Part shown: in pieces, positions 8,013 through 16,855 of the stretch | How positions within the stretch are numbered: the first letter of the stretch is position 1 | Layout: every line of letters begins with the position of its first letter | NCBI GenBank assembly: GCA_002719315.1 | Contig: PBHD01000005.1 | Span: 29,237 to 72,805 of the forward strand | Origin: Flavobacteriaceae bacterium | GTDB lineage: Bacteria > Bacteroidota > Bacteroidia > Flavobacteriales > Flavobacteriaceae | Direction of reading: 5' to 3' | Length of the DNA stretch: 43,569 bases | Translations under genes and position numbers: made by a program | The notes under the pieces: generated by a model | Databases searched by the model: none | What the model saw: the letters and a program-made list of their open reading frames with translations, nothing else | What the model was told of the DNA's origin: nothing

Positions 8013-9104
8013 CTAACAAATCGATTTGACAAGATTATATTCAAAATCTAAAATATTAAATCTTGCAAAATTTCCTTTTTTTAATTTAATCTGACTTGAT
8101 ACTCCCTTGATAACTTCTATTGGAATATTTGAACACATATCAATTGATTCTTGAACAGATAACCCCACTCTTTCAATTAGATTTTTAAAACTTTTAGGCA
8201 TTGTTATATTAGATCCTGAAAGTTTTCCATTATTAGAATAAAATGAACCTGAGTTTTTATGTTTATAGGGTCCTTTATTTGTTTCTGTAACAGCATCTGT
8301 AATACAGAAAAGTTTATCTTTCTTTAATTTATGTGCCATTCTTATTACCTCAAAATCAACATGATATCCATCGGCTATAATACTAGAATATACATTTTGA
8401 TTCAATAAAATTGCAGATGTAAGATTAAGTTCTCTATGATGTAAGCTAGGCATGGCATTAAATAAATGAGTAGATGTAAGAATTATTTTTCCAAGTAATT
8501 TATTTGCAAGTTTATAATCACAATCTGAATGGCCTGCAGATAAAATTATACCTCCATTTATTAATTTTTTCATTAATTCTATTTTAATTACCTCTGGGGC
8601 AAGGGTTATCATTGAAATTGTACCTTTAGATTTTTCAATAATCTCATTTATTGCTTTTTCTGAGGGTCTATGAATATAATCTATTATATGAGCTCCTTTT
8701 TTAATAGGATTAAACCATGGACCCTCAACATGAAGCCCTATACACCCAGATTCGGGATTTTGATTCATATAGTTTTTAACAGCTTCTAGGCTTTTATAAA
8801 TTACTTCATATGGATAAGATGCTATTGTAGGTTGAAAAAAATAGGTTCCATTTTTTTTATGAAAACTATCCATTTTTTCCAAAGTTTTAATGCTAGGGTA
8901 TTCTGATAAGAGCCTTTGATTGGAACCATATACTTGAAGATCAACGAAAGTAGGTACAACAATATCAAAAGCTTGGCTTGACAAATATCCTTTACGACTT
9001 ATTTTATAAATAAATCCATTTTTTACTTCTAAGACAACTTTTTCTAATTTTTTATCACCATCATAAAAATTCTTGATATGATATGTTTTATCTTTTTTTT
9101 TCAA
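8013..9104 (-). CDS. nagA: N-acetylglucosamine-6-phosphate deacetylase-like amidohydrolase
   Basis: The protein has 363 residues and belongs to the amidohydrolase superfamily, NagA group. NagA hydrolyses the N-acetyl group of GlcNAc-6-phosphate in the cytoplasm. The expected residues are present: VDLQVYG (55-60), HVEGPW with Glu128, SAGHSD with His192, THLFNAM with His213, IADGYHV with His248, and the catalytic Asp270 in ITDA. The start is TTG at 9102-9104. It is the last gene of an operon with a GNAT acetyltransferase, an APC permease and a G1P-dehydrogenase-like enzyme. No glucosamine-6-phosphate deaminase or sugar kinase is nearby, so the true substrate may be another N-acetylated compound. 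Family assignment is sure; substrate is not. Confidence 0.85.
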   Translation of the reverse strand: MKKKDKTYHIKNFYDGDKKLEKVVLEVKNGFIYKISRKGYLSSQAFDIVVPTFVDLQVYGSNQRLLSEYPSIKTLEKMDSFHKKNGTYFFQPTIASYPYEVIYKSLEAVKNYMNQNPESGCIGLHVEGPWFNPIKKGAHIIDYIHRPSEKAINEIIEKSKGTISMITLAPEVIKIELMKKLINGGIILSAGHSDCDYKLANKLLGKIILTSTHLFNAMPSLHHRELNLTSAILLNQNVYSSIIADGYHVDFEVIRMAHKLKKDKLFCITDAVTETNKGPYKHKNSGSFYSNNGKLSGSNITMPKSFKNLIERVGLSVQESIDMCSNIPIEVIKGVSSQIKLKKGNFARFNILDFEYNLVKSIC

Positions 9105-9114
9105 TTAAAATTTT

Positions 9115-10140
9115 TTAAAAGTTCAAAAGCTTAATGTTTTCCTCAACCCAATCTTTTTCAATTGAACTTTCATTGATTATTGTATACCATAACTTTGATT
9201 TTTTTTCAACATAATTTCTAAGATTTAAAATTGAATCTATTAAATCCTTTTTTAAAATCATCATTGATTTTGGATGATATGATAACGAAACATCATCCAT
9301 AATACTCGTTATAAATTTAAAATCATTGTTCTGAAGCCTGCTCATTAAATAAATTCCTAAACCTATAATTTCTCCATGTAAAAAAGGTCTCTTTAATCTT
9401 TCCTCTAATTCATAAAATAAATAATGTTCAGATCCTTCCTCTATTCTAAAATGTCCGATAGGTAAACAAATTGTATTTAGTGAAATATATGCTTCAACAA
9501 TACATCTTAGTCCATTATTGTTATTTTCTCTGATATTTCCTATATTATTGTAAACAAAGTTTAAAATTTCCTTTCCATTAGATATTGCATTTGAATCAAA
9601 TGGAAATTCAGACTTTTTTGCTTTGTTTGCAATCTGCCAATCAAAAGATGCGGTATGTATAGATAATAAATCTCCAATTCCTGCAATATTTAATGATTTT
9701 GGAGCTGTTTTTAAAATTTTATAATCAATAATAAGTGGGTTCGGCGATGCTTCTCCCAAATATCTTACATCATGATTAACCCTTATACCAGCAGCTGGAG
9801 TGGTAAAAGCATCTACACTTAGAATTGTTGGAATAGATACTAACCTTTTTTTTAATTTCCAAGAGCTATACTTAGCACAATCAATAGCCATTCCTCCACC
9901 TACACCTAATACCGTATCAAAATCGTCTAAATTATCTATTTCATTATCGATTATATCTTTCTCTACACTTTCTACAAAAATTATTTTTTCTGGAGTTTTA
10001 GTAAGATTCTTCTTTAAAACATCCCAAGGAATTTTCATTGTAAATACAATATATTTTCCAATTTCTTTATCAATTCCTTTTGAAGAATTGTCACCAATTC
10101 TAAGTTCTTTTACATTCGTATTTAAACTAAAATAATTCAT
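9115..10140 (-). CDS. Glycerol-1-phosphate dehydrogenase-like (iron/zinc-dependent) dehydrogenase
   Basis: The protein has 341 residues of the iron-containing alcohol dehydrogenase/dehydroquinate synthase-like superfamily, closest by motifs to the sn-glycerol-1-phosphate dehydrogenase (AraM) branch. It has the nucleotide-binding GVGGGMAIDCAK (79-90), the SIPTILSVDAFTTPAAG stretch (102-118), IAGIGDLLS with likely metal ligand Asp157, GSEHYLFYE with His239, and LHGEIIGLG with His255. These enzymes oxidise or reduce a secondary alcohol with NAD(P). Its start overlaps the permease stop by 4 bp (ATGA). The bacterial glycerol-1-phosphate role is possible, but the operon context points to an amino-alcohol or amino-sugar-related substrate. 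Confidence 0.78.
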   Translation of the reverse strand: MNYFSLNTNVKELRIGDNSSKGIDKEIGKYIVFTMKIPWDVLKKNLTKTPEKIIFVESVEKDIIDNEIDNLDDFDTVLGVGGGMAIDCAKYSSWKLKKRLVSIPTILSVDAFTTPAAGIRVNHDVRYLGEASPNPLIIDYKILKTAPKSLNIAGIGDLLSIHTASFDWQIANKAKKSEFPFDSNAISNGKEILNFVYNNIGNIRENNNNGLRCIVEAYISLNTICLPIGHFRIEEGSEHYLFYELEERLKRPFLHGEIIGLGIYLMSRLQNNDFKFITSIMDDVSLSYHPKSMMILKKDLIDSILNLRNYVEKKSKLWYTIINESSIEKDWVEENIKLLNF

Positions 10141-11534
10141 CTTTTATTTAATAAATAAACTAAAAACCCAATAAAAATAAATGAAATAGTTGAAACTGCA
10201 GGGATAATGTTTATAAATGAATTTTGATCATTTTTCAATGGTGTTAATAAACAACATACTACGAAAAAACACCAGCAAATAGCTATCACTTTTACAATTT
10301 TAAAATTCCTTTTTAAAAAAGAAGAAATATTTAAGTCCGTTTCTTTTTTATAAAAAGAAGAAAATATAATTCCACAATACCCCAAATAACCTGCAATTGC
10401 AGAAACTCCTGTAATAACTTCTATCTCATCAAAAAGTAAAATAAAAACCGTTGAAAGAAATCCTATAATAAATAATGTATTAGAAGGAGCCCCTTTTCTA
10501 TTTATATATCTTAACCAATTTGACTTTGGTAATATTCTGTCCCTTGACATTGAAAAAATAAGTCTTGAAGAAGATGCAACACAAGCAACACCACAAGCAA
10601 AAATTGCCGATAAAATAAAAAATAGTATTACAGCAAAAATCTCTTTTCCGAAAACCCCATTCATTAATTTATAAAGAATATTATCCCCCGTAAAATAAGA
10701 AATATCCTCACTTAACATGTAGATTGAAAATAATAAAATTAATATCATCCCGAAAATACCTGAATAAATTAATGAGCTAAAAATAGATTTAGGCACTATT
10801 TTTTTTGGATCAATTGTTTCTTCTGACATATCTGAAGCTGCTTCAAAACCTGTCAAACACCATGCTCCTAAAAGGATTGATAATGCAAAAGAATTAAAAC
10901 TTATTCCTGTAAAACTAAAATCTTTTGAGAAATTTATTTCAGAAAAGTCAATTTTATAAATAAAAAATATTAAAAGTCCTATCAAAATAATAACACCTAT
11001 TAATTCCATTATCACGCCAACATTATTTATTTTGGAAATAATTTTAATCCCTAAATAATGAAAATATATAATTATCCAGATTAAAAATATTGAAATCAAG
11101 TTATTACTAATATTAAATTCTAAATATTGATTTATCAACTCTTCAATTAAAATTGCCATTGCTTTACAAATTCCAGGAAAGCCAGTAATAAACTGTGTTA
11201 ATAAAAGCCACCCAGTTGCAAAACCAAAATTTTTATTAACTAACCTTGAAGACCATTGATAACCATAACCTGAAAGAGGAAACTTTATAGATAAATCTGA
11301 CATAATAGAAGCCACTAATAATTGCCCAAAAAAAACTAAAAGCCATGAATAAATAATTTTAGAGGAGATGTTTTCATATCCAAATTGAAAATTTGCAAAA
11401 ATTCCTGTTAATATTGATATAAGAGAAAATGAAATTGCAAAAGAAGAAAACTTTTGCATTGATCTATTTAGTTCTTGTTTATAACCAAATTGCTCTAAAT
11501 CATTTGTATCATTAACTTTATTAAACTGGGACAT
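10137..11534 (-). CDS. APC-superfamily amino acid/amine permease
   Basis: The protein has 465 residues with about 12 membrane segments. The N-terminal part has the APC pattern: FSSFAISFSLISILTGIF in the first helix and PLSGYGYQWSSRL between helices 2 and 3. This pattern is typical of the amino acid/choline/GABA transporter branch. WCLTGFEAASDMSEETIDP (about residues 225-245) is the conserved motif after helix 6. It would import an amine or amino acid across the inner membrane. It overlaps the GNAT gene by 14 bp and the dehydrogenase gene by 4 bp, so all are co-transcribed and it probably supplies their substrate. Confidence 0.85.
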   Translation of the reverse strand: MSQFNKVNDTNDLEQFGYKQELNRSMQKFSSFAISFSLISILTGIFANFQFGYENISSKIIYSWLLVFFGQLLVASIMSDLSIKFPLSGYGYQWSSRLVNKNFGFATGWLLLTQFITGFPGICKAMAILIEELINQYLEFNISNNLISIFLIWIIIYFHYLGIKIISKINNVGVIMELIGVIILIGLLIFFIYKIDFSEINFSKDFSFTGISFNSFALSILLGAWCLTGFEAASDMSEETIDPKKIVPKSIFSSLIYSGIFGMILILLFSIYMLSEDISYFTGDNILYKLMNGVFGKEIFAVILFFILSAIFACGVACVASSSRLIFSMSRDRILPKSNWLRYINRKGAPSNTLFIIGFLSTVFILLFDEIEVITGVSAIAGYLGYCGIIFSSFYKKETDLNISSFLKRNFKIVKVIAICWCFFVVCCLLTPLKNDQNSFINIIPAVSTISFIFIGFLVYLLNKR

Positions 11535-12000
11535 GACTTAAAATCCCCTTATATATTCCAGGGTTAGAACCTTTAATTATTTCAGCACCAAAAGTTTTAG
11601 AATAAAATTTTGCTGGACCTACTCCGCCTATTATTGAATATGCATAACCCATATTTTTCATAGCTTTTAATGCTAAAAACAGAAGGGCTTTTCCAAGGCC
11701 TTTTTTTCTGCTTTTTTTTTCTACTCCCATAGGTCCCAAAAAATTTAAATAAGCAGATTCATATGTGCAAAATCCTATAATTTTATTCTTTTTAATGGCA
11801 ACAAAAGTTGAAATTGGAGTCTTAGAAAAAGATACTTCTGTTTCACTCATCCATCCTTTTCCAAAATTTTTTTCAACCCAATCACAAATTATATATTTCT
11901 CTGCGGCTAGAGGTCTTCTAAAGTCTATTGTTTTTTTTAATTCTTCTAATTCTGAACAAACTTCGGGTAAATCATATAGCTTGACAAGCATATCTTTCAT
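11521..12000 (-). CDS. GNAT-family N-acetyltransferase
   Basis: The protein has 159 residues. The acetyl-CoA binding region VEKKSRKKGLGKALLFLAL (about residues 94-112) is the GNAT motif A (Q/R-x-x-G-x-G/A). The upstream strands and the C-terminal FYSKTFGAEII segment also fit the fold. It would transfer acetyl from acetyl-CoA to an amine. It is the first gene of the operon with the permease, dehydrogenase and deacetylase. An acetyltransferase and a deacetylase in the same operon suggest a protect-then-deprotect route for an imported amine; that is inference. Confidence 0.8.
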   Translation of the reverse strand: MKDMLVKLYDLPEVCSELEELKKTIDFRRPLAAEKYIICDWVEKNFGKGWMSETEVSFSKTPISTFVAIKKNKIIGFCTYESAYLNFLGPMGVEKKSRKKGLGKALLFLALKAMKNMGYAYSIIGGVGPAKFYSKTFGAEIIKGSNPGIYKGILSHVPV

Positions 12001-12094
12001 TTAATCAAATTTTTGATTTATTAATTAAAAATATAATAATCAAGCTTAAAATACAATCTAAAAATTAACTGTTTCTCTTTTCAAAATAATTTAA

Positions 12095-12628
12095 CTACAA
12101 ATTCTTTTGAAAAAGTAATAATGATTTTGAAAAGTTTTCTTTAAGATCAGTATCTATTATTCCATCATTTTCATTAAAATTATCATAAAAATTAGGCAAA
12201 GAAAATTTTGGGATATTAAAAGGATTCCCTCTAGATATTCTATTATAAGCAATTTCTAAGACCAATTTAGCACCTCTGGAACCATCGGATGTAGCCATTA
12301 AAAACATTGGCTTATTATACCAAACTATTTTTTCAATTCTAGATATCCAGTCAAATATATTTTTAAATGCCGAAGTGTATGATCCATTATGTTCAGCAAA
12401 AGAAATTATAATTCCATCTGCATTTTTTAAAATCATCTTAAATTCATATGCTTTTTCTGGAATACCATTTATTTTATCTCGATCCTCACTATAAATTGGC
12501 ATTTCAAAATCATTTAAATCTAAAATTATTGCTTGAGAGTTAGGTATTTTATTTGCAGCAAAAGTTGCCAATTTTTTGTTTATTGAACTTGATGATGAAC
12601 TGGCCCCAAAAGCAACAATTTTTTTCAA
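12095..12628 (-). CDS. NADPH-dependent FMN reductase-like flavoprotein
   Basis: The protein has 177 residues with the flavodoxin-like fold of the FMN_red family. It has a phosphate-binding loop GASSSSSSIN (8-17), EHNGSYTSAFKNIFDW (about 99-114) at the flavin site, and ATSDGSRGA (about 132-140). It probably reduces quinones or other small acceptors with NAD(P)H in the cytoplasm. The start is TTG at 12626-12628. It is the last gene of a four-gene run with spacings of 9-21 bp: thioesterase, lipoprotein, pterin dehydratase, reductase. Confidence 0.85.
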   Translation of the reverse strand: MKKIVAFGASSSSSSINKKLATFAANKIPNSQAIILDLNDFEMPIYSEDRDKINGIPEKAYEFKMILKNADGIIISFAEHNGSYTSAFKNIFDWISRIEKIVWYNKPMFLMATSDGSRGAKLVLEIAYNRISRGNPFNIPKFSLPNFYDNFNENDGIIDTDLKENFSKSLLLFQKNL

Positions 12629-12637
12629 AATAAATTA

Positions 12638-12874
12638 CTAGTTTAATTGGTCTATTTCTTCAGCTAAATTATAATCTAAATCTGTAATGGCATTTTGATC
12701 ATGAGTCCATAATTGAATTTCAACACTATTATATACATTAATAATTTTTGGATGATGATTTAATGATTCTGAAATTTCACCAACTGCATTAATAAATTTA
12801 ATAGCCTCTTTAAAATCCTTAAACTTAAAAAGTTTAATTAGTTTTCCATTTTCATTTTTCCAATCTTTTTGCAT
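12638..12874 (-). CDS. 4a-hydroxytetrahydrobiopterin dehydratase (pterin-4a-carbinolamine dehydratase)
   Basis: The protein has 78 residues. SLNHHPKIINVYNSVEIQLWTHD (about residues 38-60) is the active-site signature of the family. The enzyme recycles 4a-hydroxytetrahydrobiopterin formed by aromatic amino acid hydroxylases. It is shorter than the usual 95-110 residues, lacking the N-terminal strand. No aromatic amino acid hydroxylase gene is in the window. It lies 9 bp before the FMN reductase gene. Confidence 0.9.
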   Translation of the reverse strand: MQKDWKNENGKLIKLFKFKDFKEAIKFINAVGEISESLNHHPKIINVYNSVEIQLWTHDQNAITDLDYNLAEEIDQLN

Positions 12875-12884
12875 AATTTGTTTT

Positions 12885-13802
12885 TTATTGAAATAAAGGA
12901 ACTATAATCTCTTTATCTGGCTCGGTTAATATTTTTTCCACAAAATTTTTATACAACTCGTGTCCTAAAGGTAATGTTTCTGAAATTTCCGCTGGTGTTC
13001 CAATGGTAAATTCACCATTTCCTGAAATTCCATCTTCCTTTTTCCCGGCTACAACATAATAGTCCCATTCCGCTAAAATTAGCCAATAAGCATATTCTTG
13101 AGTTAATATTTTTTTATAAATCTCTGGATCATTGTCTAATAATTCATTATAATCTGAAATATCATAGATTCCTTTATCAATTGACTCCTGCATTGCCAAA
13201 GATAATTGAGAGGATGGATTATTATAATCCCACTCCTCAGAAAAGGAAAGATAAAGAATTACATTAGTTACTGTGTGAAGCAAATGTTCAATAACTTCTC
13301 CAATCTGATCAGCTCCTCCTTGTTCCATTTGCCAAATAAAATCTGTCGCATTATCAACAAAAGGTGCAGGTGGATCTCCAGGTTCAAAATTTGAAACCGC
13401 TTGGGATCCGTCAAGACCAACTCTTTGATATACATAATTTTCTTCTGAAGCATTCAAATACAATGCTCTCATACTTTCATCAATATTTTCTCCCTCAGCT
13501 AACATTGCTTCATATGTTTTTCCAACATTTTGAAGAAATTCAGTTGAAACCCCTTCTTTAGCAAAAATTCTCAATTTCATTGCATCAATAAAATTTGGAT
13601 AGTTTTCATTGGTATTATTTGAAGATGTTGAATTATTGGATGTAGTAGCAGTATTTGATGAACTTGAATTATCCGAGCTGGAAGTATTTTCAGTGATATT
13701 TTCAGAATTAATTTCGTTTATATCATCTGAATTATCTGAAGACTCACTAGAGCTACAACTAAATAGTAATAAAAGAAATAAAAAAGTAAAGTTTCTTGTC
13801 AT
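12885..13802 (-). CDS. Ser/Asn-rich-linker lipoprotein of unknown function
   Basis: The protein has 305 residues with a lipoprotein signal (FLLLLFSC, Cys at about residue 16). A low-complexity Ser/Asn/Thr linker runs to about residue 68, and a helical domain follows. The domain has conserved-looking features IEHLLHTV (about 168-175) and EYAYWLILAEWDYY, which could form a helical bundle. His and Glu residues are spaced as in some metal-binding helices, but there is no HExxH motif. I do not recognise the family. It probably sits on the periplasmic or outer face of the envelope. Confidence 0.7.
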   Translation of the reverse strand: MTRNFTFLFLLLLFSCSSSESSDNSDDINEINSENITENTSSSDNSSSSNTATTSNNSTSSNNTNENYPNFIDAMKLRIFAKEGVSTEFLQNVGKTYEAMLAEGENIDESMRALYLNASEENYVYQRVGLDGSQAVSNFEPGDPPAPFVDNATDFIWQMEQGGADQIGEVIEHLLHTVTNVILYLSFSEEWDYNNPSSQLSLAMQESIDKGIYDISDYNELLDNDPEIYKKILTQEYAYWLILAEWDYYVVAGKKEDGISGNGEFTIGTPAEISETLPLGHELYKNFVEKILTEPDKEIIVPLFQ

Positions 13803-13822
13803 TTGAATGATAAATTTAATAA

Positions 13823-14254
13823 TTATTTTAAATCGAAATCACTTTTAATTAAAAATACTGTATGCATAAGTGTTGTTGCTAATTTTCCATTTAAATCATA
13901 CAATTCTCCTTTAATTGTGGTAATATTTTTACCTCTTTTAATTATTTCCGCGGTTGCAATTACTTTCCCTCCAAACAAAGGTCTATGATGATGACTATGA
14001 AGGTTTATTGAACTTGGATATATAGATCCTTTTGATTCGTATATTAAAATTAAGCTAGTTACATCATCTAATAAGGAGTTCATCTGTCCTCCTTGAACAC
14101 TCCCCCCAGGGTTTAATGTCTCTTTTGGAAATTGTGCTTCTAATTTTAAAAAGCCTTCTTTATATTCAAGAAATTTAAATTTAAACATTTTTCCTGTTCC
14201 ACCATTTTTTCGATGAAACTCAATATACTTTTCAAAATCTTTATGATTTTCCAT
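13823..14254 (-). CDS. PaaI-type hotdog-fold acyl-CoA thioesterase
   Basis: The protein has 143 residues. The hotdog helix region GGSVQGGQMNSLLDDVTSLI (about residues 48-67), with an Asp in place for catalysis, and the following HSHHHRPLFGGKVIATAEIIKRGK fit the PaaI/YbgC-like thioesterase family. It would hydrolyse an acyl-CoA in the cytoplasm. It is the first gene of the run ending with the FMN reductase. Confidence 0.82.
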   Translation of the reverse strand: MENHKDFEKYIEFHRKNGGTGKMFKFKFLEYKEGFLKLEAQFPKETLNPGGSVQGGQMNSLLDDVTSLILIYESKGSIYPSSINLHSHHHRPLFGGKVIATAEIIKRGKNITTIKGELYDLNGKLATTLMHTVFLIKSDFDLK

Positions 14255-14340
14255 AAAACTTAATTATTGATAGCTTCAGAAATTTGAAACAATTTATATG
14301 ATTTACAAAATACAAAAATCCTTTTTTTACTTATAAAAAA

Positions 14341-14358
14341 ACCCTCCAAATGGAGGGT
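14341..14358 (-). terminator. Intrinsic terminator after the 14379 gene
   Basis: A 7-bp stem (ACCCTCC / GGAGGGT) has loop AAAT and, on the minus strand, a following T-run of seven. It lies 20 bases after the stop of the minus-strand gene above it. Confidence 0.85.
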
Positions 14359-14378
14359 TATTATTTATCTTTAAAATT

Positions 14379-15065
14379 CTAAAAATCCATCAAGCGAACA
14401 GAAAGTACTGTATTTACAACTTTTCTAATCCCTGAAACATTTTTTGAAAATTCAGCAAATAAAGGATCTGCAAACATTTGCTTTGTTCTTGTTAATGCAG
14501 ACTCAACATCTGGAGACCCTACCCAAACAAAATGAGTAAAATCAGCAGTTTTCCCAATTATTGGATAGCCTAAACCGTAAGAGTTATTCTCAAAACCTAA
14601 TTTCTTTGAAATTTTTTGAGTAAACTTTTTAAACTCTTTTAAATAAGCAGCAGGATCACTAACCTCCATTTGATATAACATAAACGCATTATCATTTGCC
14701 CAATCATTTTTGTACCAAACAGGAGTGTTTAATGTTTGTGAAACATCCTCAGTGAAGTTTCCAAGCTTTTCTCCAAATAACTGAGCGTCTATTGACATTG
14801 CCCAAGAATTATAAAAATTAGAAAAAGCTTTTTCATCAGGAAAACAAAACTGAACAGAGTGAGTAGCTTTGTTTGTTCCGTTAAATTGATAAGCAAAAAG
14901 AGACTTTGTTCCTTGAATATTTTTTCCCCAACCAGTTTCCATCATACCTTTTAATGATGAGACAACCATTTCTGGTTCCTTAGCCTCAAAATCAAAAAAT
15001 ATACAATACTGTGCATTTAGTGTAATTGTACTAAATAAAAATATAGATAAAATTAATTTTTTCAT
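14379..15065 (-). CDS. Exported protein of unknown function, duplicated alpha/beta-barrel-like
   Basis: The start is placed at ATG 15063-15065 because it begins MKKLILSIFLFSTITLNA, a clean signal peptide; an upstream in-frame ATG at 15095 adds ten residues before it. The 228-residue product shows two similar halves of about 100 residues, each with a strand-helix-strand pattern. This suggests a dimeric alpha/beta barrel fold, but no family name is certain. It stands alone between a 650-bp gap and a strong terminator, so it is a single-gene transcript. Confidence 0.7.
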   Translation of the reverse strand: MKKLILSIFLFSTITLNAQYCIFFDFEAKEPEMVVSSLKGMMETGWGKNIQGTKSLFAYQFNGTNKATHSVQFCFPDEKAFSNFYNSWAMSIDAQLFGEKLGNFTEDVSQTLNTPVWYKNDWANDNAFMLYQMEVSDPAAYLKEFKKFTQKISKKLGFENNSYGLGYPIIGKTADFTHFVWVGSPDVESALTRTKQMFADPLFAEFSKNVSGIRKVVNTVLSVRLMDF

Positions 15066-15300
15066 GTTTATTGATTTATAGTTAATAAATGACAATATAA
15101 TAAAAAGCCTAATAAAACTTTCTTAAAAAATAATAAATAAAAAATCCGACTAATAAAAGAAACAAATAATACAGAAACCTAATAAATATTTTATTCACTT
15201 TTCCTATTCTTTACATTTTTTATTTAATTTCCTAATATAACTATTATCTAAAACATATTAATTTTTAATCTTCTCAAAAATCAAGATGTTTTAATGTAAA

Positions 15301-15333
15301 CCCTGGTTCGAGTCCCAAAAAAACCCCTCACTT
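15301..15333 (+). repeat. tRNA T-arm fragment next to a terminator-like scar
   Basis: CCCTGGTTCGAGTCCC (15301-15316) matches the T-arm of the tRNA at 20187-20263 except for one base, but in the opposite orientation. The following AAAAAAACCCCTCACTT (15317-15333) is identical to 17269-17285. No other part of a tRNA is present. It looks like a recombination scar. Confidence 0.5.
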
Positions 15334-15516
15334 ATTTGAAAGTTTATCTTAATTAAGCTAATGTTCTTATTTTGTTAGAATATATTTTTTTAAAGTTTAT
15401 TGCTTTAAAATCTTTATCATTTCATTTCTGATTTAACCCATCTAACAATCCCAAAACAATAAATACAAACCATAATTTCCTTAATTTTTGTTTTCTATAA
15501 TTGTTATATTAGCCAT

Positions 15517-15621
15517 ATGAAAAAGAACAATTGGTTTTTCATTTGGCTATATAGATTCATTGTAGCATGCTTAATTATTTTTCTAATTCTTCTGTACTTT
15601 ACCTATAATTTTGGTTATTAA
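15517..15621 (+). CDS. Possible 34-residue small membrane protein
   Basis: An ATG-initiated ORF begins MKKNNWFFIWLYRF and continues as one strongly hydrophobic helix (about residues 14-28) to a TAA stop. The Lys-Lys start and single span look like a small membrane protein, and a TATATTAG stretch lies just upstream. It could also be chance in AT-rich DNA. Confidence 0.3.
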   Translation: MKKNNWFFIWLYRFIVACLIIFLILLYFTYNFGY

Positions 15622-15746
15622 ATATTTAAATTTTTCTTTATTTTAAATAGAAAAAGCCGTTTATTTATTGTTGTATGCCGTTTAGTCCACAATTTCATTG
15701 AACTCAAATAATTACTTTAGTACACTGTTTAGCTTTTGTTGTTAGA

Positions 15747-16850
15747 TCATTCATTGGATACTACTTTCATCAGAGGTACAATTCGATAATCCTCTTTATG
15801 TACTTTTTCAGAAGGTTGGAAGTGACGAACTATAATGTTAAAAACACCTGATGGATTAGCAATCTCCAAGTTGTTGGGAGCATCCTCACCACAACCAAAA
15901 CTTATGGTATATGCCCCATCTTCATTCATTTGAGCCGTATGAGAACTAAAGTTTGCTAGGTCATTAAACATAAAACCTTTTTTGTCATAGACTGTGACAG
16001 ACCAGAACGCTTTGTTTTCAGGGTCTTCAAAAGTCATTTGATAGCAACTGTCCACAGAAAAATTTCTGGATCCTTCATAAATAGCATCAATAATTTGTGC
16101 TCCGCCCCATCCCAATGCAGCACCTACTTCATACTTTTCATTGTTGAATAGCTCCGCTGATTTATCATTTGGGTTGGTAAACATCCCTTGTGCTGTTTGC
16201 AACCCATATCGCTTCCTAAGAGGACCCGCTTTAACTTTCAATTCATTTTCTATTTCCTTAAATGACTGTTCAGTTACTGGATTGGTCGTAAATTTTTCAT
16301 TTGAATGGGCTTCAATCACCATTTTGTCTTGAATTTCTTTCACCTCCGCCTCTGAGAAAGTTCTATCCAAACGGACAATTAGATAAAGATGTGTGCCTAT
16401 GTGTGTTGTCAAATCAAATTTGCCAGAGCCGTATTTCATGGCTTGAGTTCGATGATCTTGTGTAATGGGTTGAACAGACATGTATTTTCCTTCAGGAATT
16501 TCTGGCATTGTAATGCTTGCTCCATTGGACACATTAACAACAGCTAATGAATAATAGGTATCGCGGTTCATACGCACAACAGGCTGTTGATCAGTAGGTG
16601 TCAATTTGCGTTTGTGCATAAATGCGTTTACACCGACTAAATCTTGATTCTTTAGAATTTGGCGAGATGTTTCATCTGTTGGATATGTTGCAGCTGTTAC
16701 TATTCTTCCTTTTTCAGAAAAAAAATCATCTTCAGTGCTTACTGTCTCTGATGTTAGTTGTCCAGTCTCCACCGACTCTTTTTCTTTTTTTGTTGATTGG
16801 CAACTAATTACTGCAATAAGTATTGTTACTGATAAGATTATTTTTTTCAT
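15747..16850 (-). CDS. DUF1254/DUF1214-domain lipoprotein
   Basis: The protein has 367 residues with a lipoprotein signal (MKKIILSVTILIAVISC, Cys at residue 17). After a Ser/Thr-rich linker the DUF1254 part has PVVRMNRDTYYSLAVVNVS (about residues 91-109). The C-terminal DUF1214 part has FWSVTVYDKKGFMFND (about 278-293) and a final IIVRHFQP segment. The biochemical role of this family is not established. Base composition is richer in G+C than most neighbours (about 35-38 percent in three sampled 60-base lines), which suggests later acquisition. It is 5 bp downstream of the small exported protein gene, so the two form an operon. Confidence 0.82.
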   Translation of the reverse strand: MKKIILSVTILIAVISCQSTKKEKESVETGQLTSETVSTEDDFFSEKGRIVTAATYPTDETSRQILKNQDLVGVNAFMHKRKLTPTDQQPVVRMNRDTYYSLAVVNVSNGASITMPEIPEGKYMSVQPITQDHRTQAMKYGSGKFDLTTHIGTHLYLIVRLDRTFSEAEVKEIQDKMVIEAHSNEKFTTNPVTEQSFKEIENELKVKAGPLRKRYGLQTAQGMFTNPNDKSAELFNNEKYEVGAALGWGGAQIIDAIYEGSRNFSVDSCYQMTFEDPENKAFWSVTVYDKKGFMFNDLANFSSHTAQMNEDGAYTISFGCGEDAPNNLEIANPSGVFNIIVRHFQPSEKVHKEDYRIVPLMKVVSNE

Positions 16851-16855
16851 AAGGT

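Larger units (their letters stand above)
15096..15746. other. Long intergenic gap with a tRNA-like scar and a small ORF
   Basis: This 651-bp AT-rich stretch holds no long reading frame. It contains a tRNA T-arm-like fragment (15301-15316), a 17-bp terminator-like word shared with 17269-17285, and a 34-codon ORF on the plus strand (15517-15621). The rest shows nothing I can name. Confidence 0.6.

Noticed and set aside
15301-15316. tRNA gene
   Set aside because: Only a T-arm-like fragment is present; no acceptor, D or anticodon arm can be folded around it.
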